Assembly: GCF_000378145.1 (NCBI RefSeq) | Contig: NZ_KB899285.1 | Location: 93,406 to 157,405, forward strand | Source of the DNA: Saccharibacillus kuerlensis DSM 22868 | GTDB taxonomy: Bacteria; Bacillota; Bacilli; Paenibacillales; Paenibacillaceae | DNA length: 64,000 bases | Reading direction: 5' to 3' | Shown here: piece after piece, positions 9,076 to 18,261 of the stretch | Position numbering within the stretch: the first letter of the stretch is position 1 | How the letters are laid out: every line of letters begins with the position of its first letter | Notes under the pieces: model-generated | Seen by the model: the letters and a program-made list of their open reading frames with translations, nothing else | Database searches by the model: none | What the model was told of the DNA's origin: nothing | Made by a program: the position numbers and the translations under genes

Positions 9076-9141
9076 CTGTTGGGTTTCTTTAAGAAAGCGA
9101 TTCGATTGACTGCATGGGTGATGTGATCGATTGCAATCGGA

Positions 9142-9972
9142 TTAGAAGTTGAAGTTGTCCGGATCCGGACCGGTACGCTCGTTCTTGTTCAGTGCTTCCA
9201 GGCTCGAAATTTCTTCCGGCGTCAGCACAAAATCGAAGATATCGGCGTTCTCTACAATACGGCTTTCCTTAACGGAACGGGTTAGGACGATAACGCCCTT
9301 GTCGAGTACCCAGCGGAGCAGAATCTGCGCCGGGGATTTGCCGTGTTTCTCGCTGAGACCTTTGACCACTTCGTTGTCGAACAGTCGGCCTTGGGCAAGC
9401 GGCGACCAGGCTTCAACCTGAATCCCTTTTTGCGCGCAGTAGTTCAACAGCTCGTTCTGGGTCAGCAGCGGGTGGAATTCCACCTGATTGACCGCCGGTA
9501 CGACTTCTGCATCCGCGAGCAGATCATCGAGATGATGCGGTTGGAAGTTGCTGACGCCGATCGAACGAATGCGTCCGTCTTTGTACAATTTCTCCATCGC
9601 ACGCCATGTGTCTTTATATTTTCCTTTGACCGGCCAATGGATCAGATAGAGGTCGAGCACGTCAAGACCCAGCTTCTCCATAGTGGCGTCGAATGCGGCC
9701 AACGTTTCTTCGTAACCTTGATCGCCGTTCCAGACTTTGGATGTGATGAACAGGTCTTCGCGGTTCACGCCCGATTCGCGGATCGCTTCGCCTACGCTTG
9801 TCTCGTTCTTGTAAGCGGCCGCAGTATCGATACCGATATATCCGGCTTTAATTGCTGCTTTTACGGAATCCTTCGCTTCCTCACCGTCTTTGACCTGCCA
9901 GACCCCCAGGCCAAACCAAGGCATTTCAACGCCGTTATTCAGTTTTACTTTTGCGGTTAAACTTGTCGTCAT
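9142..9972 (-). CDS. Aldo/keto reductase (YvgN-like)
   Basis: A 276-residue NADPH-dependent carbonyl reductase close to Bacillus YvgN, which reduces methylglyoxal and other aldehydes. The catalytic tetrad is visible: Asp in IDTAAAY, Tyr in AAAYKNE, Lys in LFITSKVW, His in LYLIHWP. The GVSNFQPHHL and VNQVEFHPLL blocks are typical. The start at 9972 has AAGGAGGAG upstream; an open extension to 10176 is not used. In the cofactor-binding segment the usual IPKS is replaced by LTRS (VLTRSVKESRI), which may alter cofactor grip (inference). A promoter is visible at 10043-10070. Confidence 0.9.
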   Translation of the reverse strand: MTTSLTAKVKLNNGVEMPWFGLGVWQVKDGEEAKDSVKAAIKAGYIGIDTAAAYKNETSVGEAIRESGVNREDLFITSKVWNGDQGYEETLAAFDATMEKLGLDVLDLYLIHWPVKGKYKDTWRAMEKLYKDGRIRSIGVSNFQPHHLDDLLADAEVVPAVNQVEFHPLLTQNELLNYCAQKGIQVEAWSPLAQGRLFDNEVVKGLSEKHGKSPAQILLRWVLDKGVIVLTRSVKESRIVENADIFDFVLTPEEISSLEALNKNERTGPDPDNFNF

Positions 9973-10042
9973 TCCAAACTCCTCCTTGTCGTCAACAAAT
10001 TGAGCGTATGCCGCGCTGGGCGGCACCGCCCTACAGTTACTT

Positions 10043-10070
10043 ATTATAACAAACTTGCTTCTTACAACAA
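10043..10070 (-). promoter_or_regulatory. Promoter of the aldo/keto reductase gene
   Basis: On the minus strand TTGTTG (10065-10070) and a perfect TATAAT (10043-10048) with a 16-base spacer, about 70 bases upstream of the start codon. Confidence 0.65.
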
Positions 10071-10174
10071 AGCAGTCATTGAGTGTACGCTTCGGCTGAG
10101 ACCGGGCGCTGTGCTCATCCATGTATAAGATACCCGCCAGACCCGGCGCTAATCCGATTTCGGAAAAAGAGCGC

Positions 10175-10212
10175 AAAAAACCGAACGTTTCCGCAGAAGC
10201 GGGATCGTTCGG
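10175..10212 (-). terminator. Terminator of the UMF1-type transporter gene
   Basis: Arms CCGAACG and CGTTCGG with inner CCGC / GCGG pairing, followed by six T on the minus strand, about 35 bases past the stop. Confidence 0.85.
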
Positions 10213-10247
10213 CAGTAGTGAGGGGTACAGCGAAAGTATGGCAGGAT

Positions 10248-11603
10248 TTAGGCTTGGATTTCTTCGACAGGCTTTGTATAAGGAACCCGAACCAGCACAA
10301 TCAAACCGATCACAGCCATAGCGACGAGCGACAGCAGCGCCGCACGGCTGGCGAGTGTGCCATATCCGGCCAGCGCCCAGGTGACGGAGCCGTACACAAG
10401 CGGTCCGAGTACGGAGGACAGTTTGCCTGAGAAGGCGAACAAGCCGAAGAACTGGCCTCTTTTTTCCGGTGGGGACAGCTCGACGATCATCGTGCGCGAC
10501 GTTACCCAGAGTGAGCCCATTGCGATTCCGTAGAGACAGGCAGCGACCCAGAAGACGGTGTCTGCAAAAGCGAAGGCCGCCAGAACCAATGCGACGATCA
10601 GCACGACGGATACAAGGCCGGAGGCCATTTTTGCGCCGATGCGGCGGGTGATCAAGCCGAACGCATAAGAGCCGATAATTGCCCAGATTGTCGCTACCAG
10701 ATAGAGCAGAATGAACTGTCCGGCGCTGAACCCCATTACGGCCGTAGCGTAGATACTCATCATGGCAATTGCCGTGGCCACGGCATCATTAAAGAAGAAG
10801 TAAGCGATCATGAATGTAAATACGGCACGGTGCTTTTTCGCTTCTTTGAATGTCTCGTAGATGTCCCGGTATCCGCTGAAAAAGCTTTTCCGTTCGCCGA
10901 CAGCGGCGGGAGCCGGTACGGCCGGCTTTTCTTTGTACAGCAGAATGATCGGCAGCGAGAAGATTAGGAACAGTACGGCGGTCAGAATAAAGGCAAGCGG
11001 ATAATCGCTGCTGCCCACGATACCGTAGACGACAAGTCCCATCAGTGTGCCGATATAGCCGACCGCGATGCCGAAGCCTGACACAATCGGAACCTGCGGA
11101 CCGGTGGCGATATCCGGAAGCATATTGTCGTAGAACAGTTGGCTGGAATTGTAGAAGAACTTGGCCGCGGTGAAGAAAATGAGTACCACGACGATAGACA
11201 GCGGCAGTCCGAACAGTGTGGAAGAGTTGTTTGTATAGGCAGTAAAGCCCATAAGGAAGGTGAAGACGATTGCGGCGAGCGCAAACGGAACGAGAAAAGC
11301 TTTTTTACGCCCGGTCCGGTCCATCCATACGCCCAGCAGCGGAGTGAAAATAACAAGCAGAAATCCCGCAGCGGCATTGGCATAGCTGATGAAGGTGCTG
11401 GCGATCTGATCCATACGGGCATCTCCGCCCAACACCTGCTGCAGATAAAGCGGGAAAAAGATGGTGACGATGTTGGAAGAAAAGATCGTGTTGGCGAAAT
11501 CGAACAGCGCCCAGGAGAGTACAGGAAGCGACAACAACAGCCCCGTGCCAGCACGATTTTTGCGGGCGCGGCGGGGTGGTTTGGAAGCGGCAAGCTGAGA
11601 CAT
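10248..11603 (-). CDS. MFS transporter, UMF1/Atg22-like family
   Basis: A 451-residue membrane protein with about twelve hydrophobic segments. The opening SWALFDFANTIFSSNI motif and GVWMDRTGRKK loop are hallmarks of the UMF1 (Atg22-like) branch of the major facilitator superfamily, to which Bacillus YxiO belongs. Members are thought to export small metabolites, but bacterial substrates are unknown. The N-terminus is basic (PPRRARKNR) before the first helix. An AAGGGG ribosome binding site precedes the ATG. Monocistronic: a terminator follows and no same-strand gene lies close upstream. Confidence 0.85.
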   Translation of the reverse strand: MSQLAASKPPRRARKNRAGTGLLLSLPVLSWALFDFANTIFSSNIVTIFFPLYLQQVLGGDARMDQIASTFISYANAAAGFLLVIFTPLLGVWMDRTGRKKAFLVPFALAAIVFTFLMGFTAYTNNSSTLFGLPLSIVVVLIFFTAAKFFYNSSQLFYDNMLPDIATGPQVPIVSGFGIAVGYIGTLMGLVVYGIVGSSDYPLAFILTAVLFLIFSLPIILLYKEKPAVPAPAAVGERKSFFSGYRDIYETFKEAKKHRAVFTFMIAYFFFNDAVATAIAMMSIYATAVMGFSAGQFILLYLVATIWAIIGSYAFGLITRRIGAKMASGLVSVVLIVALVLAAFAFADTVFWVAACLYGIAMGSLWVTSRTMIVELSPPEKRGQFFGLFAFSGKLSSVLGPLVYGSVTWALAGYGTLASRAALLSLVAMAVIGLIVLVRVPYTKPVEEIQA

Positions 11604-11808
11604 GGCAATCCCCTTTTCATGAAATAGGTGGTCAGCGTGGAAGCCGAACCTTCGGTATGTTTCCTTAACCGAATCATATCATTAACGAACGCATAGTGAG
11701 GGGGAAAGCAGGCAAGATTTACGGCAGGCAAACAATTTTGATCTTGGGTTTACGCGAAGAGGATGGGAGGAGAAATGAACGGGAGCGGACTTTGAGTTTC
11801 TGGTATAT

Positions 11809-11843
11809 AAAAAAGCCCGGCGCGGGATGCGCCAGGCTTTTTT
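11809..11843. terminator. Terminator of the giant SLH protein gene
   Basis: Six A, interrupted arms GCC-GGCGC / GCGCC-GGC, then six T: a hairpin with a T-run on both strands. It lies 17 bases after the stop of the 11860-17946 gene. Confidence 0.85.
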
Positions 11844-11859
11844 GTCTATCAGATTTGCA

Positions 11860-14800
11860 TTACGGCTGAACGTTCTCTCCGCCTTCGGGACGGATGGTAA
11901 AGTTGTGATCTCTTGAAGCTTCTTCGATTTCTTTATAAGCCCAGTGAGAAGCAGGGACGTCCGGCCAATTCGGAGTAGAAGTGCCGTACAGAGGACCGCG
12001 ATCAAATAGGCGATTGACAATTTTGACCGCTTCGCTGCGTGTTAAACGACCATTCGGACGATAGCTTCCATCCGTATATCCGTTCAAGATGCCGGCAGTA
12101 TGAGCTGCTGCAATCTCCTTGGCTGCCCAGTGACCGACCGTATCCTTAAAGCCTGCATTTGCATCAGCAGATGCCAGCTTTTTGTAACGGAAGGCGATAG
12201 CTGCCATTTCGCCGCGGCTGATCGGAGCATTCGGGCGGAACAAACCGCCTTCGTCACCGACCATCAATCCCAAGTTTCGTACAAAAGCAATCTCGCTCGA
12301 TGCCCAGTGCGAAGACTTGACGTCCGGGTAACCGGACGGAAGCCGAGCTGCCGAGTAGCCGAGATTTCTGGCCAGAATTGCAGCCATTTCGGACCGCGTA
12401 ATTGTACGGTTCGGTTTGAATGTGTTGTCTGTGAATCCTTTGATATAAGCTTTGTGGAACCGTACACTTCCGGATTCGCCGTTGTTCAAGTCACCGGCTT
12501 CGCTGCCGTCGGCAGGACCAAGCAGGCTGTCTAGGTCGGCTCCGTTCATGTTGAGGATTGTGAAAGTACTGAATTTGTTAACATCGAATTCGAGACCTTT
12601 CAGACCTGGCTTATAATCGACAACTTTGGCGCGAATAAGTTCTTTATCCCCGTCACTGTGTTCGATAAAGATTGCCAAATCGGACAAGAATGCTTCTCTT
12701 TCGGCAGGGTTGCTCGGCAGAGTAACGCCGGTAAGCGGCAGGACCAAGGTAACTGCACGGCTCTGCATATTTGTTTCGATGGTCATCGGCCGCGCGACGA
12801 CTGTAATTTGATCGTTTTGAGCCACTTGACGAACAATCCTTTCCACTCTTGCCCGATTTTCCACTGCAAGGCGTTCCGATTCTTCTTTGATTGGAACGAG
12901 GTGGAAATAAAGATCGTCATCGAATCCGTCCATGGAGGCTTGCGGTACAATGATTTTTACGTTTTCTGTAAAGATCTCCATATTTACATCTGCAGTACCG
13001 AGCGCTTTAACTGCCGCTTTTGCTACGTTTAATCGCTGATCGGTTACTTCGTCCTTTTCGTCCGGTATAACGACACGAGCGACTTTACCACCGGATTCGG
13101 CGAGCTTTTTCAATGCTTCGGTACTATAGGCTTCGTTGAGCGTTATTACATCTCGAACGCTGCCGGCTTCTCTCGTCCGCTCGATCGGAATCTGAGTCAG
13201 CAGCGGTCCTTGATTCAACTCGCCGGTTTCTACCCGAATGGTTACATTCTCTTTAACCGGAGCTGGGCTAGGTGCGGGAGTCGGAACCGGGCTAGGTACC
13301 GGAGCAGGAAGCGGTTCAGGACTCGGAACCGGAACTGGGTTAGGTGCCGGTATCGGATCAGGTGTTGAAGCCGGAGCTTCCGCACGATTGACGACAAGCG
13401 TATAGATTTTTATTGTTCCGTTTTCCGCTAGTACAATAATATTGAATTGGCTGATGCCTCTAGGCAGGCGCTCAAGCGATGCACCATCTTGGCCTACAAT
13501 CTGGTAAGTCGATGTTGCAGGATCGGAAAGTTCAATCTTCAGATCGAGCGCTTCAACTTCATGATCGACATCGAGTGTATAGTGTGTGTACTCCGGCGTA
13601 AATACAGGCTGCAGGCTGCCTGAGCTTGGTACAAGTCGGATCAAGTTGGCATCTTTGGCCGAATAATGACGAATGATATTAAGCGTGTAAAGCTGTACCG
13701 TTTTTCCGTCTTGTGCCTGTACGCGGATGACGAAGAGATTATCGCCTTCCGTCAAAGTAACTTCTTCGGCACCGTCGACGGAGAAGCTATTTATCGTCGT
13801 ACTTGCAAGCATATCATTTACGGAAGCTTTGATGGATGCGCTGCTTACGCTGTAAGGAACTTCCGCCGTATAACGATGTTCTTTGGCAGGGAAGTCCGGT
13901 GTAAGCGGCTCGACTCCTCTTACGGATGTCACAGAAAGGTCGGCAAGAGTCGCATCTTTCGGAAGAACTTCACGATGAACGATTGTTGTGTATTTCTTGG
14001 TGGTTACACCGTCCGGCGCTGTGACAGTGATAATAAACAGATTGTCGCCTTCTGTCAGTTCGGCGTCTTTGCCAGACAACGGCTGTCCGTTTTGAGTAAC
14101 AGTATACGTCGCTCCTACGGCATTGACTGTCGGATCAATAGTCAGATTATGGGTACCGCTGGCTACGTTAACGACAAATTCTTCCGTTCCCGGAGAAAAG
14201 ACGGGAGGGACGCCCAAAATATCTGGGCCAAGAACAAGATCTTTAAGCGTTGCATCGGTGTTAGAATTCTTGATTAAGTTGATTGTATAACGCTGCATGC
14301 TTCCATCCTGAGCGATCACATCAACTTCGATGATATTCAATCCGATTTTCGGAGTCAGAACATAAGGGTCGTCTGACGGGCTGCCGTTCAGATAGACGCT
14401 GATTCCTGCATTTTCATCCTCTGCAGCTGCGCTCAGCGTAACGGTATTGACCGTGTTTTCAACCGAAGCTTTGTAGCCGAATACGTCAGGAGCAAAATCC
14501 GGAACCGGGATAACGGGCTGACCTTGGTCATCGCTCATCGACAGAATGCCCAGGTTGGCGTTGCCGGAGGCTGCTCGAATAACAGTAACCGTATAAGTCT
14601 TACTTGTCTGTCCATCTTGAGCTTTCGTAACAAATACAATCCGATTTTCTCCGACTGCAAGATCGATCGGAGCCCCTTTGGCTGCCGCACCATTGATCGT
14701 GTAAGTGGTGTTCGGATCGACTGTCACTGCGGAAGCGGACAGGGATGTTACGTTGTTGGCCATATACTCGACGTAAGTCGAGGTTGACGGATCGAAGCCG

Positions 14801-17800
14801 CCGCTCAGCGGCTTGCCGTTCAAGAAAATATTGGCCAGGTCAGCGTTGGAAGAAGCTTTGCGTATAAGGGTTACCGTATACGTTTTGGAAGTTCTTCCAT
14901 CTTGAGCTTTCACGGTAATGTCGACCGTATTAATCCCTGTTTGAAGCTGCACGGCGTAATGACCGCCGCTTTCTACCGACAGGCCGTTCAGAGACACTTG
15001 GGCGCTGCTGTCATCGGTTACCGGAGAAAGGTCGACCTGAGTCGTTTCATGTTCTACGGTTACCGCATATTGAACCAGGTTGCGGTCGAATCCAGGGGCT
15101 AAGACCCCTTCGGATACATCCAACGCACGAAGGTCTGCATTGGAGGATGCTTCCCTTACAATAGTGACGATTGTCGTTTTTTCATACGATCTGCTCTCGG
15201 AAGTAACCTTCACCACAACCGTGTTCAGACCTACACGCAGCGACTTGTCATAGGCGGAACCGCTTTTATGCGGAGTTCCGTCTACTGTAAGACTCGCCGA
15301 CTTGTCGGAGAGAGTCGGCGTTACGCCGATATGCGTCACGTTATTCGGTACATGGACGCTGTAAGCCGTGTTTGTATTTGTAAATGCCGGAGCCAACGTT
15401 CCGGGAGCGACTTCCAAACCTGCAAGATCCGCTACATCGGAAGGTGCTTTAACAATGGACAGTTTGTACGTTCTTGAAGTAATGCCGTCCTGGGCGATCA
15501 CTTCAATGTTAAAATAGTTGCTGCCGCTGACAAGATTCTTCGCCGTAAATGGCGTTCCGCTTGCGTGTCCGATACCGTTAATCCGGAGAGAGGCTCCTTC
15601 AACCGCAGTCGGTGTAAAGACTGCTTCTGCCGAACGGTACGGTACGCTCAGGGTGTAATCGCCTTTATTGCTGTCAAATGCTGGCGACATTCCGCCCGGT
15701 TGAGTGGACAAACTGATCAGTCTCGCATCCGCGGAAAGCTTGCGAATAACGGTGACCGTGTAGTTTTTCACGGTTCTGCCGTCTTCGGCCGTGACCTGAA
15801 CCTGAATACTGTTCCGGCCCGGTTTGAGTTCGACGGTTCCAGAAGCTTTGGCCTCACTCGATGAACCGATCGGACTGCCGTTGAGCTGTACGCTGGAGAA
15901 CGGAGCGGCTTTCTCAACGTCTACTCTGAGCCGTTCGACCCCGGACGCAACCTCTGCCGTATAATTAGGCGTATTGTTGGCGTAAGCGGGATTTAGTGCT
16001 ACCGGCCGTGTTTCGTCAAATAGGCTCAGTCCGTTTACAGCTGCCAGATCGGCATCGTTTCCAGGATAACGGATAATATCGAGTCCATATTCTTTGAACC
16101 CGGATCCGCCTTTATCGGCAACCCGAATCTTAACCAATTTGTACGTCCCGACTGCCAAGCCGCTCACCGTGAACTTCGGATAAGTTCCCGATACGGTCAC
16201 TCCGCTGCCTTTTTCGGCATATGCAGTGACTGTGGATGTGCTCAAATCAGCTGCGGTCACGTTAATGTCGATATCGTTGTTCGGAAGACCCTTCGTTTTA
16301 TTGGGAACGTGCACTTTGTTGTAAGTGATCGCTCGGCTGAAGGAAGGCTCCATGACACCAACGGAAGGCTTGATTGAAATCAGTTCGTACTGCCCCGCAA
16401 TTACGCTGAACTGAAAACTGCTGTAACTGACGCTGTTCACAAGCCCTAGGCCGTCATCCAGCTTGACGGTAATTTGTGCTGTGCCGGCCTGATCAAAGGC
16501 AGGAGTCAATAGAAGCTGTCTTTCAACTCCCTCTCCGCTGATTGCGATGTTTTCGTCGGGAATCAGTTGTTGATTTGAGGAAGTCACCGTAACGTTAACG
16601 GGATCTCCGTCAACTTCATTAATCTTGAATCCTTTAGTTACAGGATTGTTGACTGTCGTCTTCACCCCGTAATTGAAGCCTTCGCTCGACTGCCATTTGC
16701 CGGCGATGATGCTGCCGTTTTTTCCTGCAAGCGAATAATCTCTGGCAATGTCTCCATCATCCGGGTTGTCGAAACGGTACAGAGCAGCAAGCCCTTTTTC
16801 GCTGCCGCTGAGACGAATGCCCATTTCATTGGCAATTTCGCTCTGGGTCTTGGCTTTGCTCCAGAAACGGACATCTTTTATGCCGCCTGTATAGTTAGCG
16901 TCCTGAGTCCAGGCGCTCTCGCCGATATAGTTGATCGGTCTTGGTCCGCCGCCGTTTTGGCCGCTGGCATAGATCATCTGGCTAAGATCGGCCGAACCGG
17001 AAGCTTTCAGAATTCCGTTCCAGTAGATATAAGCCATTTTCTGAGCGTGGTTATATACCATGGAAACATGAACCCATTTGTTTGTTGGAAGTACTTCCGT
17101 GGTAGACACCTTGTACTCTTTCGTCCGGACACCTTTTTGAGGAAGGACCGTCAAGCTTGTTTGCCCGGTGTTGCCTTCGAAGCCGAAAAATACGTTGAAG
17201 TTGTCGGGACCGTATGCAGTTTCGAAAAAGCGTCCCCAAGTCGGTCGGCTTGTTGCATATACCCAGCTTTCAAAGGTGAACGAGTTTGTATACAGCCCTA
17301 GATCGGGAAGAGCAGCATAGCTTTTTCCGTCCAGGTCGTAATAAAAGGACCCGCCGAGCTCTGTTACATATGGATGATCATTGACGGGTGTTACTGTGAT
17401 TTGCACAGTCTTCACTTCGCTGCCGAAATGGTCTGGTACTGCGGAATAATTGGCATTTTGATCAATCCAGTTCTGGTTCATTCCGTCCGGGTCTGCAAGC
17501 CAGTCCCGGTATTGAATCTGCGCCGTTCCGTTCCAATTCGCTTTGGGAACGAATCGAATAGGAACGTTGCCGCCGAGTACGAAAATCGTGTTCGGATTTT
17601 CCAGAGCGTACCAGACCATACCGTTGAAGTACTGCCACTGGCCGTTGGTATTGTCCATTTCGGTAACGCCGATTCCTTGAGAATAAATAGTCGAAGTCGG
17701 TTGTCCCGGAGAATCGAATTGATCTTCCGTAATCGGATCCATATATACATTTGCTGTTACGCTTTGGATTGAGGTGTCAGAAGTTTCTTCTTGTGAAATG

Positions 17801-17946
17801 TTTTCTTGTGAAGCTTCGATCGCTGCAGGAGCAGCTTCTGTGGATTCTTCTGCATAAACGCTGTTTAAGGGGAAATTCGAAGTGCCCAGCAGCAGGGAGA
17901 AGACCAAAAAGCAAATCAGTATTCTGGATATTTTGTTTTTATGCAC
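11860..17946 (-). CDS. Giant S-layer-anchored surface protein with LamG-like and nine cadherin-like repeats
   Basis: A 2028-residue secreted cell-surface protein. Residues 1-32 form a signal peptide ending near VYAEES. Residues about 200-420 form a LamG/concanavalin-like fold (SFTFESWVYA, WVHVSMVYN and IKDVRFWSKA signatures). Nine consecutive cadherin-like beta-sandwich repeats of about 99 residues span roughly 630-1520; each starts with a (D/N)A(D/N)L block and ends with an (R/K)TYTVTVIR-type strand. A Pro-rich linker (about 1522-1565) and an uncharacterised domain lead to three SLH motifs (about 1830-1980; KGFTDNTFKPN, GLFRPNAPISRGE, NGYTDGSYRPNGRLTRSE) that would bind pyruvylated wall polymer. 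Role: adhesion or matrix contact (inference). GGAG lies 12 bases before the ATG. Confidence 0.9.
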   Translation of the reverse strand: MHKNKISRILICFLVFSLLLGTSNFPLNSVYAEESTEAAPAAIEASQENISQEETSDTSIQSVTANVYMDPITEDQFDSPGQPTSTIYSQGIGVTEMDNTNGQWQYFNGMVWYALENPNTIFVLGGNVPIRFVPKANWNGTAQIQYRDWLADPDGMNQNWIDQNANYSAVPDHFGSEVKTVQITVTPVNDHPYVTELGGSFYYDLDGKSYAALPDLGLYTNSFTFESWVYATSRPTWGRFFETAYGPDNFNVFFGFEGNTGQTSLTVLPQKGVRTKEYKVSTTEVLPTNKWVHVSMVYNHAQKMAYIYWNGILKASGSADLSQMIYASGQNGGGPRPINYIGESAWTQDANYTGGIKDVRFWSKAKTQSEIANEMGIRLSGSEKGLAALYRFDNPDDGDIARDYSLAGKNGSIIAGKWQSSEGFNYGVKTTVNNPVTKGFKINEVDGDPVNVTVTSSNQQLIPDENIAISGEGVERQLLLTPAFDQAGTAQITVKLDDGLGLVNSVSYSSFQFSVIAGQYELISIKPSVGVMEPSFSRAITYNKVHVPNKTKGLPNNDIDINVTAADLSTSTVTAYAEKGSGVTVSGTYPKFTVSGLAVGTYKLVKIRVADKGGSGFKEYGLDIIRYPGNDADLAAVNGLSLFDETRPVALNPAYANNTPNYTAEVASGVERLRVDVEKAAPFSSVQLNGSPIGSSSEAKASGTVELKPGRNSIQVQVTAEDGRTVKNYTVTVIRKLSADARLISLSTQPGGMSPAFDSNKGDYTLSVPYRSAEAVFTPTAVEGASLRINGIGHASGTPFTAKNLVSGSNYFNIEVIAQDGITSRTYKLSIVKAPSDVADLAGLEVAPGTLAPAFTNTNTAYSVHVPNNVTHIGVTPTLSDKSASLTVDGTPHKSGSAYDKSLRVGLNTVVVKVTSESRSYEKTTIVTIVREASSNADLRALDVSEGVLAPGFDRNLVQYAVTVEHETTQVDLSPVTDDSSAQVSLNGLSVESGGHYAVQLQTGINTVDITVKAQDGRTSKTYTVTLIRKASSNADLANIFLNGKPLSGGFDPSTSTYVEYMANNVTSLSASAVTVDPNTTYTINGAAAKGAPIDLAVGENRIVFVTKAQDGQTSKTYTVTVIRAASGNANLGILSMSDDQGQPVIPVPDFAPDVFGYKASVENTVNTVTLSAAAEDENAGISVYLNGSPSDDPYVLTPKIGLNIIEVDVIAQDGSMQRYTINLIKNSNTDATLKDLVLGPDILGVPPVFSPGTEEFVVNVASGTHNLTIDPTVNAVGATYTVTQNGQPLSGKDAELTEGDNLFIITVTAPDGVTTKKYTTIVHREVLPKDATLADLSVTSVRGVEPLTPDFPAKEHRYTAEVPYSVSSASIKASVNDMLASTTINSFSVDGAEEVTLTEGDNLFVIRVQAQDGKTVQLYTLNIIRHYSAKDANLIRLVPSSGSLQPVFTPEYTHYTLDVDHEVEALDLKIELSDPATSTYQIVGQDGASLERLPRGISQFNIIVLAENGTIKIYTLVVNRAEAPASTPDPIPAPNPVPVPSPEPLPAPVPSPVPTPAPSPAPVKENVTIRVETGELNQGPLLTQIPIERTREAGSVRDVITLNEAYSTEALKKLAESGGKVARVVIPDEKDEVTDQRLNVAKAAVKALGTADVNMEIFTENVKIIVPQASMDGFDDDLYFHLVPIKEESERLAVENRARVERIVRQVAQNDQITVVARPMTIETNMQSRAVTLVLPLTGVTLPSNPAEREAFLSDLAIFIEHSDGDKELIRAKVVDYKPGLKGLEFDVNKFSTFTILNMNGADLDSLLGPADGSEAGDLNNGESGSVRFHKAYIKGFTDNTFKPNRTITRSEMAAILARNLGYSAARLPSGYPDVKSSHWASSEIAFVRNLGLMVGDEGGLFRPNAPISRGEMAAIAFRYKKLASADANAGFKDTVGHWAAKEIAAAHTAGILNGYTDGSYRPNGRLTRSEAVKIVNRLFDRGPLYGTSTPNWPDVPASHWAYKEIEEASRDHNFTIRPEGGENVQP

Positions 17947-18261
17947 GCTTTCATCTCCATTTTCTACGATGTCAAATGCTTGTTGCCCGGATACCGATGT
18001 GAGCGCCTTTACCGGATTCGAATATCCCTATATCGCTCTCTTATACAAACCTCCCTTTTAGGTAACTGCACGAAAAATATGATCCACGTCGTAATTATCG
18101 GTAGAGAAGAGATTTTAATTTACGCTTTTTTTGCAAATAATACCTCTTTTTTTCTTTTGAGATTCTCTGGGTTTTCTTTTGATAATTTTCAAACGGATTC
18201 GACAAATTCCTTCAAGAATAATAGGATACATAAAGAGTATAAATATAAGGAGAGGGTACAA
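17947..18261. other. Divergent intergenic region
   Basis: About 315 AT-rich bases between the divergent giant SLH gene and the membrane esterase gene. It must hold both promoters, but I see no pair of boxes good enough to call. No structured RNA motif recognised. Confidence 0.4.

Noticed and set aside
12100..17772. Numerous + strand frames of 60-200 codons across the giant SLH gene
   Set aside because: All are antisense to a continuous 2028-codon gene with clear repeat domains.
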